Assembly: GCA_039182735.1 (NCBI GenBank)
Contig: JBCDCB010000009.1
Span: 9,037-73,036, forward strand
Reading direction: 5' to 3'
Length of the DNA stretch: 64,000 nucleotides
DNA from: JBCDCB01 sp039182735
Lineage (GTDB): Bacteria; Planctomycetota; Phycisphaerae; Phycisphaerales; UBA1924
Under the pieces are notes generated by a model, which saw only the letters and a list, made by a program, of their open reading frames with translations, searched no databases and was not told where the DNA came from. The translations under genes and the position numbers were made by a program. Below, piece by piece: positions 1-8,490 of the stretch (within the stretch, counting starts at the first letter, position 1; each line of letters begins with the position of its first letter).

Positions 1-57
1 GACAACCCCGCGTTCGACGGGGTGATGATTTACGCGGGTGTCATGGTGCCGTTCTAA
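1..57 (+). CDS. 3' end of an unidentified gene (partial)
   Basis: An open frame enters from the left edge and ends at TAA 55-57. Only 18 residues are visible, ending in VMVPF. This is too short to identify. Its stop overlaps the stop of the convergent galE gene by a few bases, which is a common arrangement for two real genes ending against each other. The assignment as coding rests only on the open frame and this convergent geometry. Confidence 0.4.
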   Translation, partial: DNPAFDGVMIYAGVMVPF

Positions 58-1088
58 GTGCCGTACCCGTTCGGGTGCGCCTGCATCCAGTCGTGTGCGC
101 TCTTGATGATGGCGTCGATGTCGGTGATCTTCGCGCTCCATCCGACCTGCTCTTTGATGAGGTCGGGCGCGCAGTAGAGGTTGCCGGGGTCGCCGGGCGC
201 GCGGTCGCCTTCCTTGACGGGGAAGTCCACCCCGGTGACGCGTTTGGTGGCGTCCACGAGTTCGCGGATGGAGTAGCCGCGTCCGATGCCGAGGTTGTAG
301 ACGCGTGTATCGCCGGGCTGGAGCGCGTTCATTACGGCGATGTGCGCCTCGACGAGGTCATCGACGTGGATGTAATCGCGGACGCAGGTGCCGTCGGGCG
401 TGGGGTAGTCCGTGCCGAAGATGGTGACGCCCTCGCGCCGTCCGAGCGCGGCCTCGACGAGGATCGGGATGATGCGGATGTGGGGGGTGCGGTCTTCGCC
501 GAGCAGCCCGTCCATGTCGCAGCCAGCGACGTTGAAGTAGCGGAGGATCGAGAGCGCGAAGGGGCGGTTGGTGCGGTTGCGCGCGCTGGCGTAGTCCTCA
601 AGAGCTTTTTCGACGGCGAGTTTGCTGTTGCCGTAGGGATTGATGGGTGCGCGGTGGGGATAGTCCTCGCGAACGGGGATGTGCTCAGCAGGGAGTTCCC
701 CGTACGTGGCGCAGGTGCTGGAGAAGACGAGCGATCGGATGTCGGCCTGGTCGCAGGCATCGATGAAGTCGATCGCCTTGGCGGTGTTGTTGCGGTAGTA
801 CTTGAGCGGGTCGTTGACGGATTCGCGGAGGTTGGCGAAGGCGGCGAAGTGGATGACGGCCTCCACGCCGTGCGCCTGCATCAGCCCGGCCACGCGCTCG
901 ACCTCCGCGATGTCGCAGGGCTCGAAGGCGAAGCGCATGCTCTCGGGGATCGTGCGGAGCGCCTCGATGGCGCCGGGCTTGCCCTCGGAGAAGTCGTCGA
1001 TCCCGAGGACGGTGTGGCCGCCGGCGAGCAGTTGTTTGACGGCGTGTGACCCGATGTAGCCGGCGGCGCCGGTGACCATGACGTGCAT
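54..1088 (-). CDS. galE: UDP-glucose 4-epimerase
   Basis: Cytosolic NAD-dependent short-chain dehydrogenase/reductase that interconverts UDP-glucose and UDP-galactose, supplying galactose for polysaccharides. The 344-residue length is normal for GalE. The Rossmann signature TGAAGYIG lies at residues 6-13. The catalytic serine region is SST at 123-125 and the Tyr/Lys pair is in YGNSK at 152-156, followed by a typical substrate-binding C-terminal half (YNLGIGRGYS, GDRAPGDP). The start at 1088 places the nucleotide-binding loop at the N-terminus, as expected. It is transcribed divergently from the DUF368 gene across about 100 bases. A second, different epimerase lies at 21883-22926, so the two probably serve different sugars. 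Confidence 0.95.
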   Translation of the reverse strand: MHVMVTGAAGYIGSHAVKQLLAGGHTVLGIDDFSEGKPGAIEALRTIPESMRFAFEPCDIAEVERVAGLMQAHGVEAVIHFAAFANLRESVNDPLKYYRNNTAKAIDFIDACDQADIRSLVFSSTCATYGELPAEHIPVREDYPHRAPINPYGNSKLAVEKALEDYASARNRTNRPFALSILRYFNVAGCDMDGLLGEDRTPHIRIIPILVEAALGRREGVTIFGTDYPTPDGTCVRDYIHVDDLVEAHIAVMNALQPGDTRVYNLGIGRGYSIRELVDATKRVTGVDFPVKEGDRAPGDPGNLYCAPDLIKEQVGWSAKITDIDAIIKSAHDWMQAHPNGYGT

Positions 1089-1192
1089 GCGATCTCGCTC
1101 CGTGGAAGTCTGCGTGTGCGCGCGGATGGTACACGTCGGCGATCGACGCGCTTGGGTACAGTCGGCGTCCGCGAGACACGCCGGAGAGACCC

Positions 1193-2209
1193 ATGTCCGA
1201 GAACGAGCCGATTGCCCCGAAGGAGAATCTGTCCCTGCTCGCGGTCCGCAGCGCGATCGGCGGGGCGCTCATGGGGCTTGCGAACCTTGTGCCGGGGATC
1301 AGCGGCGGGACGATGCTGCTCGCCGCGGGCGTGTACCGCAAGTTCGTGGGTGCCGTCGCCGACGTCTCGACGCTGCGCTTCAGTCTCGCATCGCTGCTTG
1401 TGCTCGGGACGGTGGTGTCGGCGGCGGGCGTGGCGCTGGTGGTGTTTGCCGAGCCCATCGTCTGGGCGGTGGTGAACTACCGCTGGGCGACGTATGCGCT
1501 CTTCATCGGGCTGACGCTCGGCGGCGCGCCGCTTGTGTGGAAGCTCGCGCGACCCGCGACAACGTCCATGTGGATCGGCGTCGCGTGCGGGTTCGTGACG
1601 ATTACTGCGCTGGCGCTCGCGCAGTTCGCCGGCGTCACCGGATCTGGTCAGACGGGGTTCGTCATGCTCTTCCTCGCGGGGCTCGCCGGCGCGAGCGCGA
1701 TGATCCTGCCCGGTGTGAGCGGGGGGTACTTGCTGCTGCTGCTGGGGCAGTACGTGCCCGTGCTCGATACACTCGCTCGCATCGGGGACGCGGTTGAAGC
1801 ACGCGACCCCGTGATGGCGTTGCAGGAGTGGTCGATCTGCGTGCCTTTCGGCGCCGGGCTCATCGTTGGCGTGGTCGGCGTGAGCAACCTGATCAAGTTC
1901 CTGCTGCGCAAGTACAAAAAACCAACGCTCGGCGTGCTGCTCGGGCTGCTCGTCGGCGCGGTGATCGGGCTGTGGCCCTTCCAGCAGGGCGTCGCACCGG
2001 TCGTGGGTGACGAGTACGAGGGCCGCGTCCTGACGCAACTCGACATCGATGAGATGGAGGCGGTGGACTACCCGGTGCGGTTCTTCACGCCCAGCGCGAT
2101 GCAGGTGGGCGGCGCGATCGTGTTGATCCTCGTCGGCTTCGGGATCACCCAGGCGATCAGCCTCGTCGGCGGCGAGGAAGAAGACCCCGACGATCAGAAC
2201 GAAGGCTGA
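1193..2209 (+). CDS. DUF368 membrane protein (PopT-type undecaprenyl phosphate translocase)
   Basis: A polytopic inner-membrane protein of 338 residues. The family signature NLVPGISGGTM is near residue 30, and a second similar loop, ILPGVSGGYLLLLLGQY, is near residue 170. This internal repeat is typical of DUF368. DUF368 proteins (PopT) are known to recycle undecaprenyl phosphate across the membrane for cell-envelope synthesis, so this one probably does the same. A Shine-Dalgarno sequence (CGGAGAG) lies just before ATG 1193. The C-terminus is a short charged tail (EEEDPDDQNEG). The gene ends about 16 bases inside the end of the convergent zinc-ribbon gene. Confidence is high for the family and moderate for the exact substrate. 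Confidence 0.9.
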   Translation: MSENEPIAPKENLSLLAVRSAIGGALMGLANLVPGISGGTMLLAAGVYRKFVGAVADVSTLRFSLASLLVLGTVVSAAGVALVVFAEPIVWAVVNYRWATYALFIGLTLGGAPLVWKLARPATTSMWIGVACGFVTITALALAQFAGVTGSGQTGFVMLFLAGLAGASAMILPGVSGGYLLLLLGQYVPVLDTLARIGDAVEARDPVMALQEWSICVPFGAGLIVGVVGVSNLIKFLLRKYKKPTLGVLLGLLVGAVIGLWPFQQGVAPVVGDEYEGRVLTQLDIDEMEAVDYPVRFFTPSAMQVGGAIVLILVGFGITQAISLVGGEEEDPDDQNEG

Positions 2210-2631
2210 CGCTCCGGTTCGCGCAGGTTCGAATCCACCATGCGCTCGTGTTCGGACTCGGCTTCGAGGATGCGCTTCGCGGCGTTCGCGCGCGACTGGC
2301 GTGCCAGGCACTGCGGCATCGTCGTGCCGCACTCCGGGCACACGCCCGTCGTGTTGCAGTCGAGGTCGTACTTGCATTGGCGGCACCGGATCGACGGGAT
2401 CTGTCGCGGCTGGATGTAGAGCAGCACACCGATCGCGCACATCACGACGCTCAGCGCGATCGCGAGCGGGAACGAGACGCTGCCTCCCGCTTCGGTGATC
2501 ATCCCGATGAGCCTGCCGATGAGCGGCATGACCGCGGTTGCGCCGATCAAGATGATCGCGCCCTGCCAGCGTCTGCGGTGCAGGAACACGGCAACCCAGA
2601 CGGCCACGATGAAGTGCACAAGGATCGGCAC
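2194..2631 (-). CDS. small membrane protein with C-terminal zinc ribbon
   Basis: A 145-residue protein of unknown function. Three hydrophobic stretches (about residues 3-17, 24-44 and 52-73) suggest membrane insertion. They are followed by a mini zinc ribbon with cysteines at 83, 86, 98 and 101 (CRQC...CPECG). This Cys pattern is frequent in planctomycete proteins, and zinc binding is inferred from the spacing. The C-terminus is charged. The gene starts with GTG at 2631, with a GGAGA sequence about eight bases upstream. It converges on the DUF368 gene with a short overlap. No enzymatic motif was recognised. Confidence 0.7.
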   Translation of the reverse strand: MPILVHFIVAVWVAVFLHRRRWQGAIILIGATAVMPLIGRLIGMITEAGGSVSFPLAIALSVVMCAIGVLLYIQPRQIPSIRCRQCKYDLDCNTTGVCPECGTTMPQCLARQSRANAAKRILEAESEHERMVDSNLREPERQPSF

Positions 2632-2686
2632 GCGGTCTCCGTCTCCGAGATACGACGCGGGACTCTACTCATCATCGGCGCAGAAA

Positions 2687-2717
2687 GACGCCCACCTCCG
2701 TATTGGAAATGGGCGTC
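2687..2717 (-). terminator. hairpin terminator of the chemoreceptor gene
   Basis: Perfect 8-bp inverted repeat (GACGCCCA 2687-2694 / TGGGCGTC 2710-2717) with a 15-base loop. It lies just downstream of the minus-strand chemoreceptor stop at 2752, and in that direction it is followed by a short T-rich run. It fits a weak intrinsic terminator. Confidence 0.55.
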
Positions 2718-2751
2718 CGCACTGATAAGCACCATGTGTCGTGGCGGCGTG

Positions 2752-4554
2752 CTACTCGACCTTGAACCTGTTCACGAGGCTCAGCAGGCGTTCGGACTGC
2801 TGCGAGAGCTGCGTTGCCGCCTGCGCCGCCTGGTTCGCGCCCTCGGAGGATTGCGTCGAGACCTGGTTGATCGCCTCGATGTTGCGGCTGATCTGCTCGC
2901 TGGTGGCGGACTGCTCCTCGGTCGCCGCGGCGATGGACCCGATGAGTGTGGCGACGCCTTCTGCCGACGCCACGATCTGGCGGAGAGACTCGCCCGCTTC
3001 GGTGGCCTTGCCGACGCCGTGCTCGACCTGCTGCGTGCCGGCGGTCATCTGCTGGACGGCCTGCCCGGTCTCTTCCTGAATCGCGCGGATCGATGCCCCG
3101 ATCTCGTCGGTTGCCTTGGTCGTGCGATCGGCGAGCTTGCGGACCTCGTCGGCGACCACGGCGAAGCCGCGCCCGTGCTCACCGGCGCGGGCGGCTTCGA
3201 TCGCCGCGTTGAGCGCGAGCAGGTTCGTCTGGTCGGCGATGTCGTTGATGACGGCGATAATCTCCCCGATCTGCTCGCCGCGCTTGCCGAGCTCCTGCAC
3301 GCTGTTGGCGCCGGCGGAGACTGCTTCGTTGATCGCGTGCATGCCCTCGACGGTCTCGGCGACGATCGAGCCGCCGCTGCGCGCGATCTCACCCGAGTTT
3401 GTCGAGTCCTTCGCGGCTTCATTGGCCTTCTGCGCGACCTCGATGACGGAGGCCGACATCTCCTCGACCGCGGCGGTGACCTGCGAGACCTGCGACGACT
3501 GCTCGTGCATGCCCGCGGCCATCTGCTCGGCGGAGGCGGCGATCTCGGTGGCGCTCGCCGCGACGTCGCGCGATGACGTCGAGACGCTGATGACGATGTC
3601 CTGGATCTTGGCGATGAAGGCGTTCACGCCCGTCGCGAGTTTGTCGAGTTCGTCGTTGCCCTTGGTGGGGATGCGCTGGGTGAGGTCACCCTCGCCCTGG
3701 GCGAGATCGTTCACCGCGCCGATCATCTGATTGACGCGCTTGCCGAACAGCCGGTTGAGCATGAAGAGCAGCGCGAAGATCCCGCCGGCGGCGAGCGGGC
3801 CCGTCCAGATGAGCCCGGTCGCGATGAACGAGCCGACCTGCTTGTCGAGCCTGGCGAGCGGGACGACGACTTCGTACGCGCCGTGCATGTCGCCCGGCTC
3901 CCAGCCTTCCATCTGGAAGCCGACGAGGTCGATGCCGTCGCCGTCTTTGTCATACACGGCGGGATCGCCGTGGCACATCATGCAATCCTGCGTCAGCACA
4001 ATCGATCGCATGTAATGGAGTTGGTTCGTGGTCTGGTCCACGCGGTGCAGGCTCTGCTGCTGCCCGCTGGTGTGGCTCGCGTAGATGTCGCGGAGCATTT
4101 CTTCACGGAACGAGCCGGGCGCGGGCTCGTTCTCCTCGTTGCGGGCATCGAAGGACACGATGTGGAACTCCAGCCCCTCTCGCCGTGCGGCCTCCTCGGC
4201 GGCGGTCCAGCCGGCCACAATCGGCAGAGAGTCGAAGAGCGCGGTCTCGTGGTACGACTTGCCCGCGGCGGTGGCTTCTTCGAGTTCGGCGATCATGCCC
4301 TCGAAGTCGAGCGCGCCGCTCTGCGCCATCCGGCCCACGTGGTTCTTGGTCTCGTCGGCCAGCGCGGTAAACGCCGAGGCCCGTTCGACGATCTTCTCGG
4401 ACGCCGCGCCGCGGTAGTTCGTCACGAAGACGACGTAGTTCGCGGCGACGACCGTCACCATGATGAAGATCGCCGACACGACGATTCGGGTCCCAAGACC
4501 CAGGTGGTTCCACGCCTTGAACATCGCGGGCTCCAAGCTCTCTCGATTGGCCAT
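2752..4554 (-). CDS. methyl-accepting chemotaxis protein with Tll0287-like CxxCH sensor domain
   Basis: A 600-residue transducer. One transmembrane helix lies near residues 22-45, then a periplasmic DUF3365/Tll0287-like domain containing the c-type haem motif CMMCH at 191-195, a second helix near 233-258, a HAMP domain near 260-310 and a long cytoplasmic coiled coil. The conserved MCP hairpin tip (NLLALNAAIEAARAGE) is intact. The periplasmic domain suggests sensing of redox state or a small ligand through haem, which is inferred. No che genes are nearby, so its kinase partner must be encoded elsewhere. It could act in chemotaxis or in another signalling array. Confidence 0.9.
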   Translation of the reverse strand: MANRESLEPAMFKAWNHLGLGTRIVVSAIFIMVTVVAANYVVFVTNYRGAASEKIVERASAFTALADETKNHVGRMAQSGALDFEGMIAELEEATAAGKSYHETALFDSLPIVAGWTAAEEAARREGLEFHIVSFDARNEENEPAPGSFREEMLRDIYASHTSGQQQSLHRVDQTTNQLHYMRSIVLTQDCMMCHGDPAVYDKDGDGIDLVGFQMEGWEPGDMHGAYEVVVPLARLDKQVGSFIATGLIWTGPLAAGGIFALLFMLNRLFGKRVNQMIGAVNDLAQGEGDLTQRIPTKGNDELDKLATGVNAFIAKIQDIVISVSTSSRDVAASATEIAASAEQMAAGMHEQSSQVSQVTAAVEEMSASVIEVAQKANEAAKDSTNSGEIARSGGSIVAETVEGMHAINEAVSAGANSVQELGKRGEQIGEIIAVINDIADQTNLLALNAAIEAARAGEHGRGFAVVADEVRKLADRTTKATDEIGASIRAIQEETGQAVQQMTAGTQQVEHGVGKATEAGESLRQIVASAEGVATLIGSIAAATEEQSATSEQISRNIEAINQVSTQSSEGANQAAQAATQLSQQSERLLSLVNRFKVE

Positions 4555-4782
4555 CGCGCGGCGTCCACACGGCGCCGCTGCATGCGTGGTGTCGGCTGAT
4601 GTGCGCGCGAACTTCCGTGCGGAGGTCTCGGAAAGCGGACACGCGAGCCCGGAATCGGGACTTCGCCCGGGTCCAGTGCCGGGCGGCAGCCGCGCCGGAT
4701 CGGTTCTGGGACGTTCTCCGAGTTTCGGGTGGGCGCACCTCCCCGGCCCACAAACCGGTGGGTGCTCGATCGGACCGCAGCC

Positions 4783-5916
4783 TCACCTGCCCGGCGCAAA
4801 GAAGGTGCGGAGCGACTCGATGATGTCGTCTTTCCCGTTCACCCGGCTCGTGATCAGACGCGTCACCGGGTCGTCGTCGCCGCTCGGCGGAGCGTCGTGG
4901 CCCGAGGCGTGCTCCGACTTGGGGAAGGCCTCGTGCAGCACATTGATGAAGTTGCCCGAGCCGTAGGCGCTGGCGACCTGGCAGTACCCGAAGACGTTGC
5001 ACGCCGGGAGCAGGTGCTCCTTGAGCAGGTCGCAGCAGAGACGGTTGTCGGCCTCGCTGGAGTTGTCGCCGTCCGAGAAGTGGAAGAGATAGACGTTCCA
5101 CTGCGAGGGTGGGTACAGCTCCTCCACGAGTTTGTGCGCGAGCTTGAAGGCGCTGCTGATGCGTGTGCCGCCGTCTTCGCGCAGCGAGAAGAAGGTCTTC
5201 TTGTCCACTTCCGCCGCGCCGACGTCGTGCACGATGTAGCGCGATTCGATGCCCTTGTAGTTTCGTCGGAGCCACGTGTCGATCCAGAAGGCTTCGAGGC
5301 GGACGATCTCTTTCTGCTTGTCGCCCATCGAGCCGGAGACATCCATCATGTAGACGATCGCGGCGTTGTTGTGCGGCTTCTTCACCTCTCGCCACGAGCG
5401 GAACCGCATGTCGCGCTTGATGGGGATGACGACCGGGTCGTCCGGGTCGTACGCGTCGGCCATGATCTGCCGCTTGAGCGCCTCGCGGTACGTGCGCTTG
5501 AAGTGGCGGAGCGAGGCGGGCCCGACGGGTCGGATGCCGGTGTACTTATCGCGGGTCGAGGTGATGGTGCGCTCGCCGCGGGGCTTGATGCGCGGGAGCT
5601 CGAGCTCCTCGGCGAGGATGTCGGCGAGCTCTTCGAGCGAGACGTCAACCTCCGGGATGTGCTGCCCGGGCTGGTCGCCGCCCTCGGCCCCCGAGCCGGA
5701 GGCGTCGCCCTCGCCGTCGCCCATGCCGACGCCCGACGCGTTGTCCCCGTAGCGGAAGGTTGGCCTGTCGATGTCGTAGACTGGGATCGAGACGACGCCC
5801 CTGCCTTCGCGCGCGATGAGCTCGCGCCGTTGCAGGAACTTCTTGAGGTCGTCGCGGATCCGTCCTTTGACGATCTGGCGGAAGCGGTGGTGGTCCTGCT
5901 CGATCTTCGCGACCAT
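4783..5916 (-). CDS. YeaH/YhbH (DUF444) family protein
   Basis: DUF444 proteins carry a C-terminal VWA-like domain and are usually found with the PrkA Ser/Thr kinase and SpoVR in stress or sporulation operons; neither partner is visible here. The metal-site-like motif DVSGSMG is clear, and the flanking IVYMMD and FHFSDGDNSSEADN strings match the family. The frame is open to 5994, but ATG 5916 is preferred. It is preceded by a purine-rich AAGGGGA sequence, gives the family-like N-terminus MVAKIEQDHHRFRQIVKGRI, and leaves room for the divergent ATP synthase operon. That start gives 377 residues. The exact biochemical role is unknown. Confidence 0.88.
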   Translation of the reverse strand: MVAKIEQDHHRFRQIVKGRIRDDLKKFLQRRELIAREGRGVVSIPVYDIDRPTFRYGDNASGVGMGDGEGDASGSGAEGGDQPGQHIPEVDVSLEELADILAEELELPRIKPRGERTITSTRDKYTGIRPVGPASLRHFKRTYREALKRQIMADAYDPDDPVVIPIKRDMRFRSWREVKKPHNNAAIVYMMDVSGSMGDKQKEIVRLEAFWIDTWLRRNYKGIESRYIVHDVGAAEVDKKTFFSLREDGGTRISSAFKLAHKLVEELYPPSQWNVYLFHFSDGDNSSEADNRLCCDLLKEHLLPACNVFGYCQVASAYGSGNFINVLHEAFPKSEHASGHDAPPSGDDDPVTRLITSRVNGKDDIIESLRTFFAPGR

Positions 5917-5981
5917 GGCGTCCCCTTGCCCCTCCATGGGCTTCTCGGAAGATACGACGCCCGTCTTGAAGGGTTCGGCGA

Positions 5982-6386
5982 GTGAACGAAGCAAGCGAAC
6001 GCAAACGCAAGAGCGATCAGATCTCCCGGCAGATGATGCGGATGAGCGGGATGGGGCTCGAACTGGTCGGCGCCATCATCGTCCTCACGCTCGCCGGCTG
6101 GGGGTTCGATCGTTGGCAGGGAACCTCGCCCACCGGCACTCTCGTCGGCGCCCTGCTCGGGCTCGTCGGCGGGGGGTACAACTTCTGGAAAGAGGCCCGG
6201 CGGCTCATCAAGGCCAACTCGCCGAGCACCGCTTCGAGCCGCCCGCGGCAGGCGCCGCCCGGCGCGAGACCCGCCGACCTCTTCGAACGCCGGGCCGTGA
6301 CGGACGAGGAACTCGCGGAGGACGACGGCTTCGTGATCCCGAGCGACGACGAAGTGGATGACTTCGAACGACGGGGGGACACGTGA
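5982..6386 (+). CDS. AtpZ/AtpI-type F0F1 ATP synthase assembly protein
   Basis: First gene of the ATP synthase cluster. It is a 134-residue protein with two hydrophobic helices (around residues 25-45 and 50-68) separated by FDRWQGTSPTG. This is the pattern of small AtpZ/AtpI-like proteins that help c-ring assembly or ion supply. The C-terminal half is acidic and poorly conserved. The start is GTG 5982. The stop overlaps the next gene (GTGA), so the two are likely translationally coupled. It is divergent from the YeaH-like gene. Confidence 0.75.
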   Translation: MNEASERKRKSDQISRQMMRMSGMGLELVGAIIVLTLAGWGFDRWQGTSPTGTLVGALLGLVGGGYNFWKEARRLIKANSPSTASSRPRQAPPGARPADLFERRAVTDEELAEDDGFVIPSDDEVDDFERRGDT

Positions 6387-6865
6387 GCCCCGGGTTCGAG
6401 ACCCTGGTCAAGGCTGGCGAAGGGCAGGAGGCGGTGTCGCTCCCCGTCGCGGGGATGCTGCTGGCCGGGCCGGCGGGGGCGCTGTGCTTCGCCGGGCTCA
6501 TCGCGGCGGTGGGGGCGGTCGCCCCGTTGCCCGATCCGGTGAGCGCATTGCTCGGTGGGGCGACGGTCGCCGCGGGCCTGCTCGTCGGCGCGCTCGCGAG
6601 CACGCCCTGGGTCGCTCGCCCGATGGCGACGTGGGCCTTCGTGCTGCTGGCGGGGCAGGGACTCTCGCTGATCGCGTCGCTGCTCGTTGGGGTGGGGGTG
6701 TATCTGACGCTCGACCCGGCGCCGCTGTCGTTCGGTATGACCGGCGCGCTGGGCTATCTGGCGGGCCAGCTGGCGCAGGTGCGCGTCTTCTCGCGGGTGG
6801 CCAAGGCCGCCGACGCAGAGGCGCGAGCCCGCGCGGAAGAAGTTTCCGCCTCGACCGGCGAATGA
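6383..6865 (+). CDS. AtpI-like four-helix membrane protein
   Basis: A 160-residue integral membrane protein with about four hydrophobic helices and a charged, Ala/Glu-rich tail. Its position directly before atpB, overlapping the preceding assembly gene by four bases (GTG start inside GTGA), matches the place of UncI/AtpI in many operons. Sequence similarity to AtpI is weak by eye, so the name rests on context, size and topology. It is probably needed for F0 assembly. Confidence 0.6.
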   Translation: MSPGFETLVKAGEGQEAVSLPVAGMLLAGPAGALCFAGLIAAVGAVAPLPDPVSALLGGATVAAGLLVGALASTPWVARPMATWAFVLLAGQGLSLIASLLVGVGVYLTLDPAPLSFGMTGALGYLAGQLAQVRVFSRVAKAADAEARARAEEVSASTGE

Positions 6866-6949
6866 CCCGCTCGGAACGCTGGTCGAAGATGCTTCGGTTG
6901 ACTACCCTGCGGTCCCCGGACCCGGAACCCGGATGGAGAGGATCGCCGA

Positions 6950-7885
6950 GTGATGTTCGGAATCGACCAACTCCCGTCTCTGCTGCTCGGCGCGGGCCTC
7001 GACCCGCTCGGGCACGTGCTCGACAAGGACGTCATCGGCAGCGGTGCCACCGCCCTCACGATGAACACCATCACGCTCTTCATCGCGACCGGCGTCTTCC
7101 TGGTCTGGATGAACTACGTGGCCTCGGCGATCGCCACCGGCCCCGAATCCGAGGGCAACGAGCGGTACATCACCAAGGGCCGCTTCGCGCAGATTATCGA
7201 GGTCATCGTCCTCTACCTGCGCGACAACATGATCCAGCCCCACCTGGGCGAGCAGACCAACCGCTTCCTGCCCTTCCTGCTCACGCTCTTCTTCTTCATC
7301 CTGACCTGCAACCTCATCGGGCTCGTCCCGCTGATCGACATTCAGTACGTGCTGTTCGGGTACGGGAACAAGGTCGTCGGCGGCACGCCCACGGGGCGCC
7401 TCGCCGTCACCGCGGCGCTCGCCCTGATCGCCTTCGTCGTCTGGCAGATCAACGGGATCCGCTCGAACGGGATCAGCGGCTGGTTGGCGCACTTCACCGC
7501 GGGCGCGCCGTGGTACATCTGGCCGCTCATCATCCCCGTCGAGATTGTCGGGATGATCGTGAAGCCCGCGGCGTTGACCATCCGTCTGTTCGCCAACATG
7601 ACCGCCGGGCACGTGCTGCTGGCGGCGATCGTCGGGTTTACCGGGCTGGCGATCGGGGGGCTCGGCTGGCTCGCCGGCGGGCCCATCGCGGTGGTCGCCT
7701 TCGTGGGCGGCGTGGCGATCATGTTCCTCGAGATCTTTGTCGCCTGTCTGCAGGCGTTCATCTTCATGTTCCTAACCACGATGTTCATCGCGCAGATGGC
7801 GCACCACGACCACGATGAGCATCATCACGAGGAAGAGGACGCCGACCAGCCCCTCGCGAACGCGACGGCGGTGGGTGCCGCGTAA
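6950..7885 (+). CDS. atpB: ATP synthase F0 subunit a
   Basis: Stator membrane subunit that forms the two proton half-channels beside the c-ring. It is 311 residues with several long hydrophobic helices. The motif LTIRLFANMTAGHVLL contains the essential arginine that faces the c-ring carboxylate. The His/Asp/Glu-rich C-terminus (HHDHDEHHHEEED) is an unusual metal-binding-like tail. Starts GTG 6950 and ATG 6953 are adjacent; GGAGAGG at 6935-6941 favours GTG slightly. It is followed by atpE after 110 bases. Confidence 0.96.
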   Translation: MMFGIDQLPSLLLGAGLDPLGHVLDKDVIGSGATALTMNTITLFIATGVFLVWMNYVASAIATGPESEGNERYITKGRFAQIIEVIVLYLRDNMIQPHLGEQTNRFLPFLLTLFFFILTCNLIGLVPLIDIQYVLFGYGNKVVGGTPTGRLAVTAALALIAFVVWQINGIRSNGISGWLAHFTAGAPWYIWPLIIPVEIVGMIVKPAALTIRLFANMTAGHVLLAAIVGFTGLAIGGLGWLAGGPIAVVAFVGGVAIMFLEIFVACLQAFIFMFLTTMFIAQMAHHDHDEHHHEEEDADQPLANATAVGAA

Positions 7886-7995
7886 TCGGATCGACGTGTT
7901 GTCGGAGCGGGCGTGAGTCGCGCCGCCCCGATCTTTCGGCCATTGGTGGATGGGCTCGGCGGGTGCCGGCCCCCGAGCAAGTGGAGAGCCAGACT

Positions 7996-8337
7996 ATGAA
8001 GCTTTCGAAGATCGTGACCATGGGTGCCGCCGCGTGCGGCGCGATGCTCCTCGCCAGCCCCGCCTTCGCGCAGGGCGGTGCCGAGGCCGCCGAGGCCGCC
8101 GCCTCCGGCATCGGTCTGATGGGCAAGGGCATCGGCGCGGGTCTTGGTATGGGTCTCGCCGTCATCGGCGCGGGCCTCGGCATCGGTCGCATCGGTGGTT
8201 CGGCCGTCGAGTCGATCGCCCGCCAGCCCGAAGCCGGTGGTCAGATCACCACCGCGATGCTGCTGACCGCGGCGTTCGTCGAAGGTGCCGCGCTCTTCGC
8301 GGTCGTCGTCGCGCTGCTCGGCATGCTCGCCACCTGA
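7996..8337 (+). CDS. atpE: ATP synthase F0 subunit c with N-terminal signal sequence
   Basis: Proteolipid ring subunit. ATG 7996 follows GTGGAGAG and gives 113 residues; the open frame extends 11 codons further without a good start signal. Residues 1-25 look like a cleavable signal peptide ending ...SPAFA, so the mature hairpin starts near 26. Two glycine-rich helices follow. The ion-binding glutamate is E96 in AAFVEGAALF. The residue after it is Gly, not Ser or Thr, and the first helix lacks the Gln of sodium-type rings, so proton coupling is inferred. Most bacterial c subunits lack a signal peptide. Confidence 0.95.
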   Translation: MKLSKIVTMGAAACGAMLLASPAFAQGGAEAAEAAASGIGLMGKGIGAGLGMGLAVIGAGLGIGRIGGSAVESIARQPEAGGQITTAMLLTAAFVEGAALFAVVVALLGMLAT

Positions 8338-8490
8338 TCGGGCCTGCCCGCGATTGAATCATCCGCGCCGCCCGTCGCGAGGCGTGCGGCGCGATTCCGA
8401 AGAGGCCCGCGCACGCGGGAACTTCGACGGGTGGCGACGCGAGCCAGCGTCCCCGTCGATCGAACGGACCCTGGCTCCTCGAGGCGCGCG

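Noticed and set aside
4555..4782. Possible gene or RNA between the chemoreceptor and the YeaH-like gene
   Set aside because: The 228 bases hold only weak, GC-rich inverted repeats and no start signal. Nothing can be supported.
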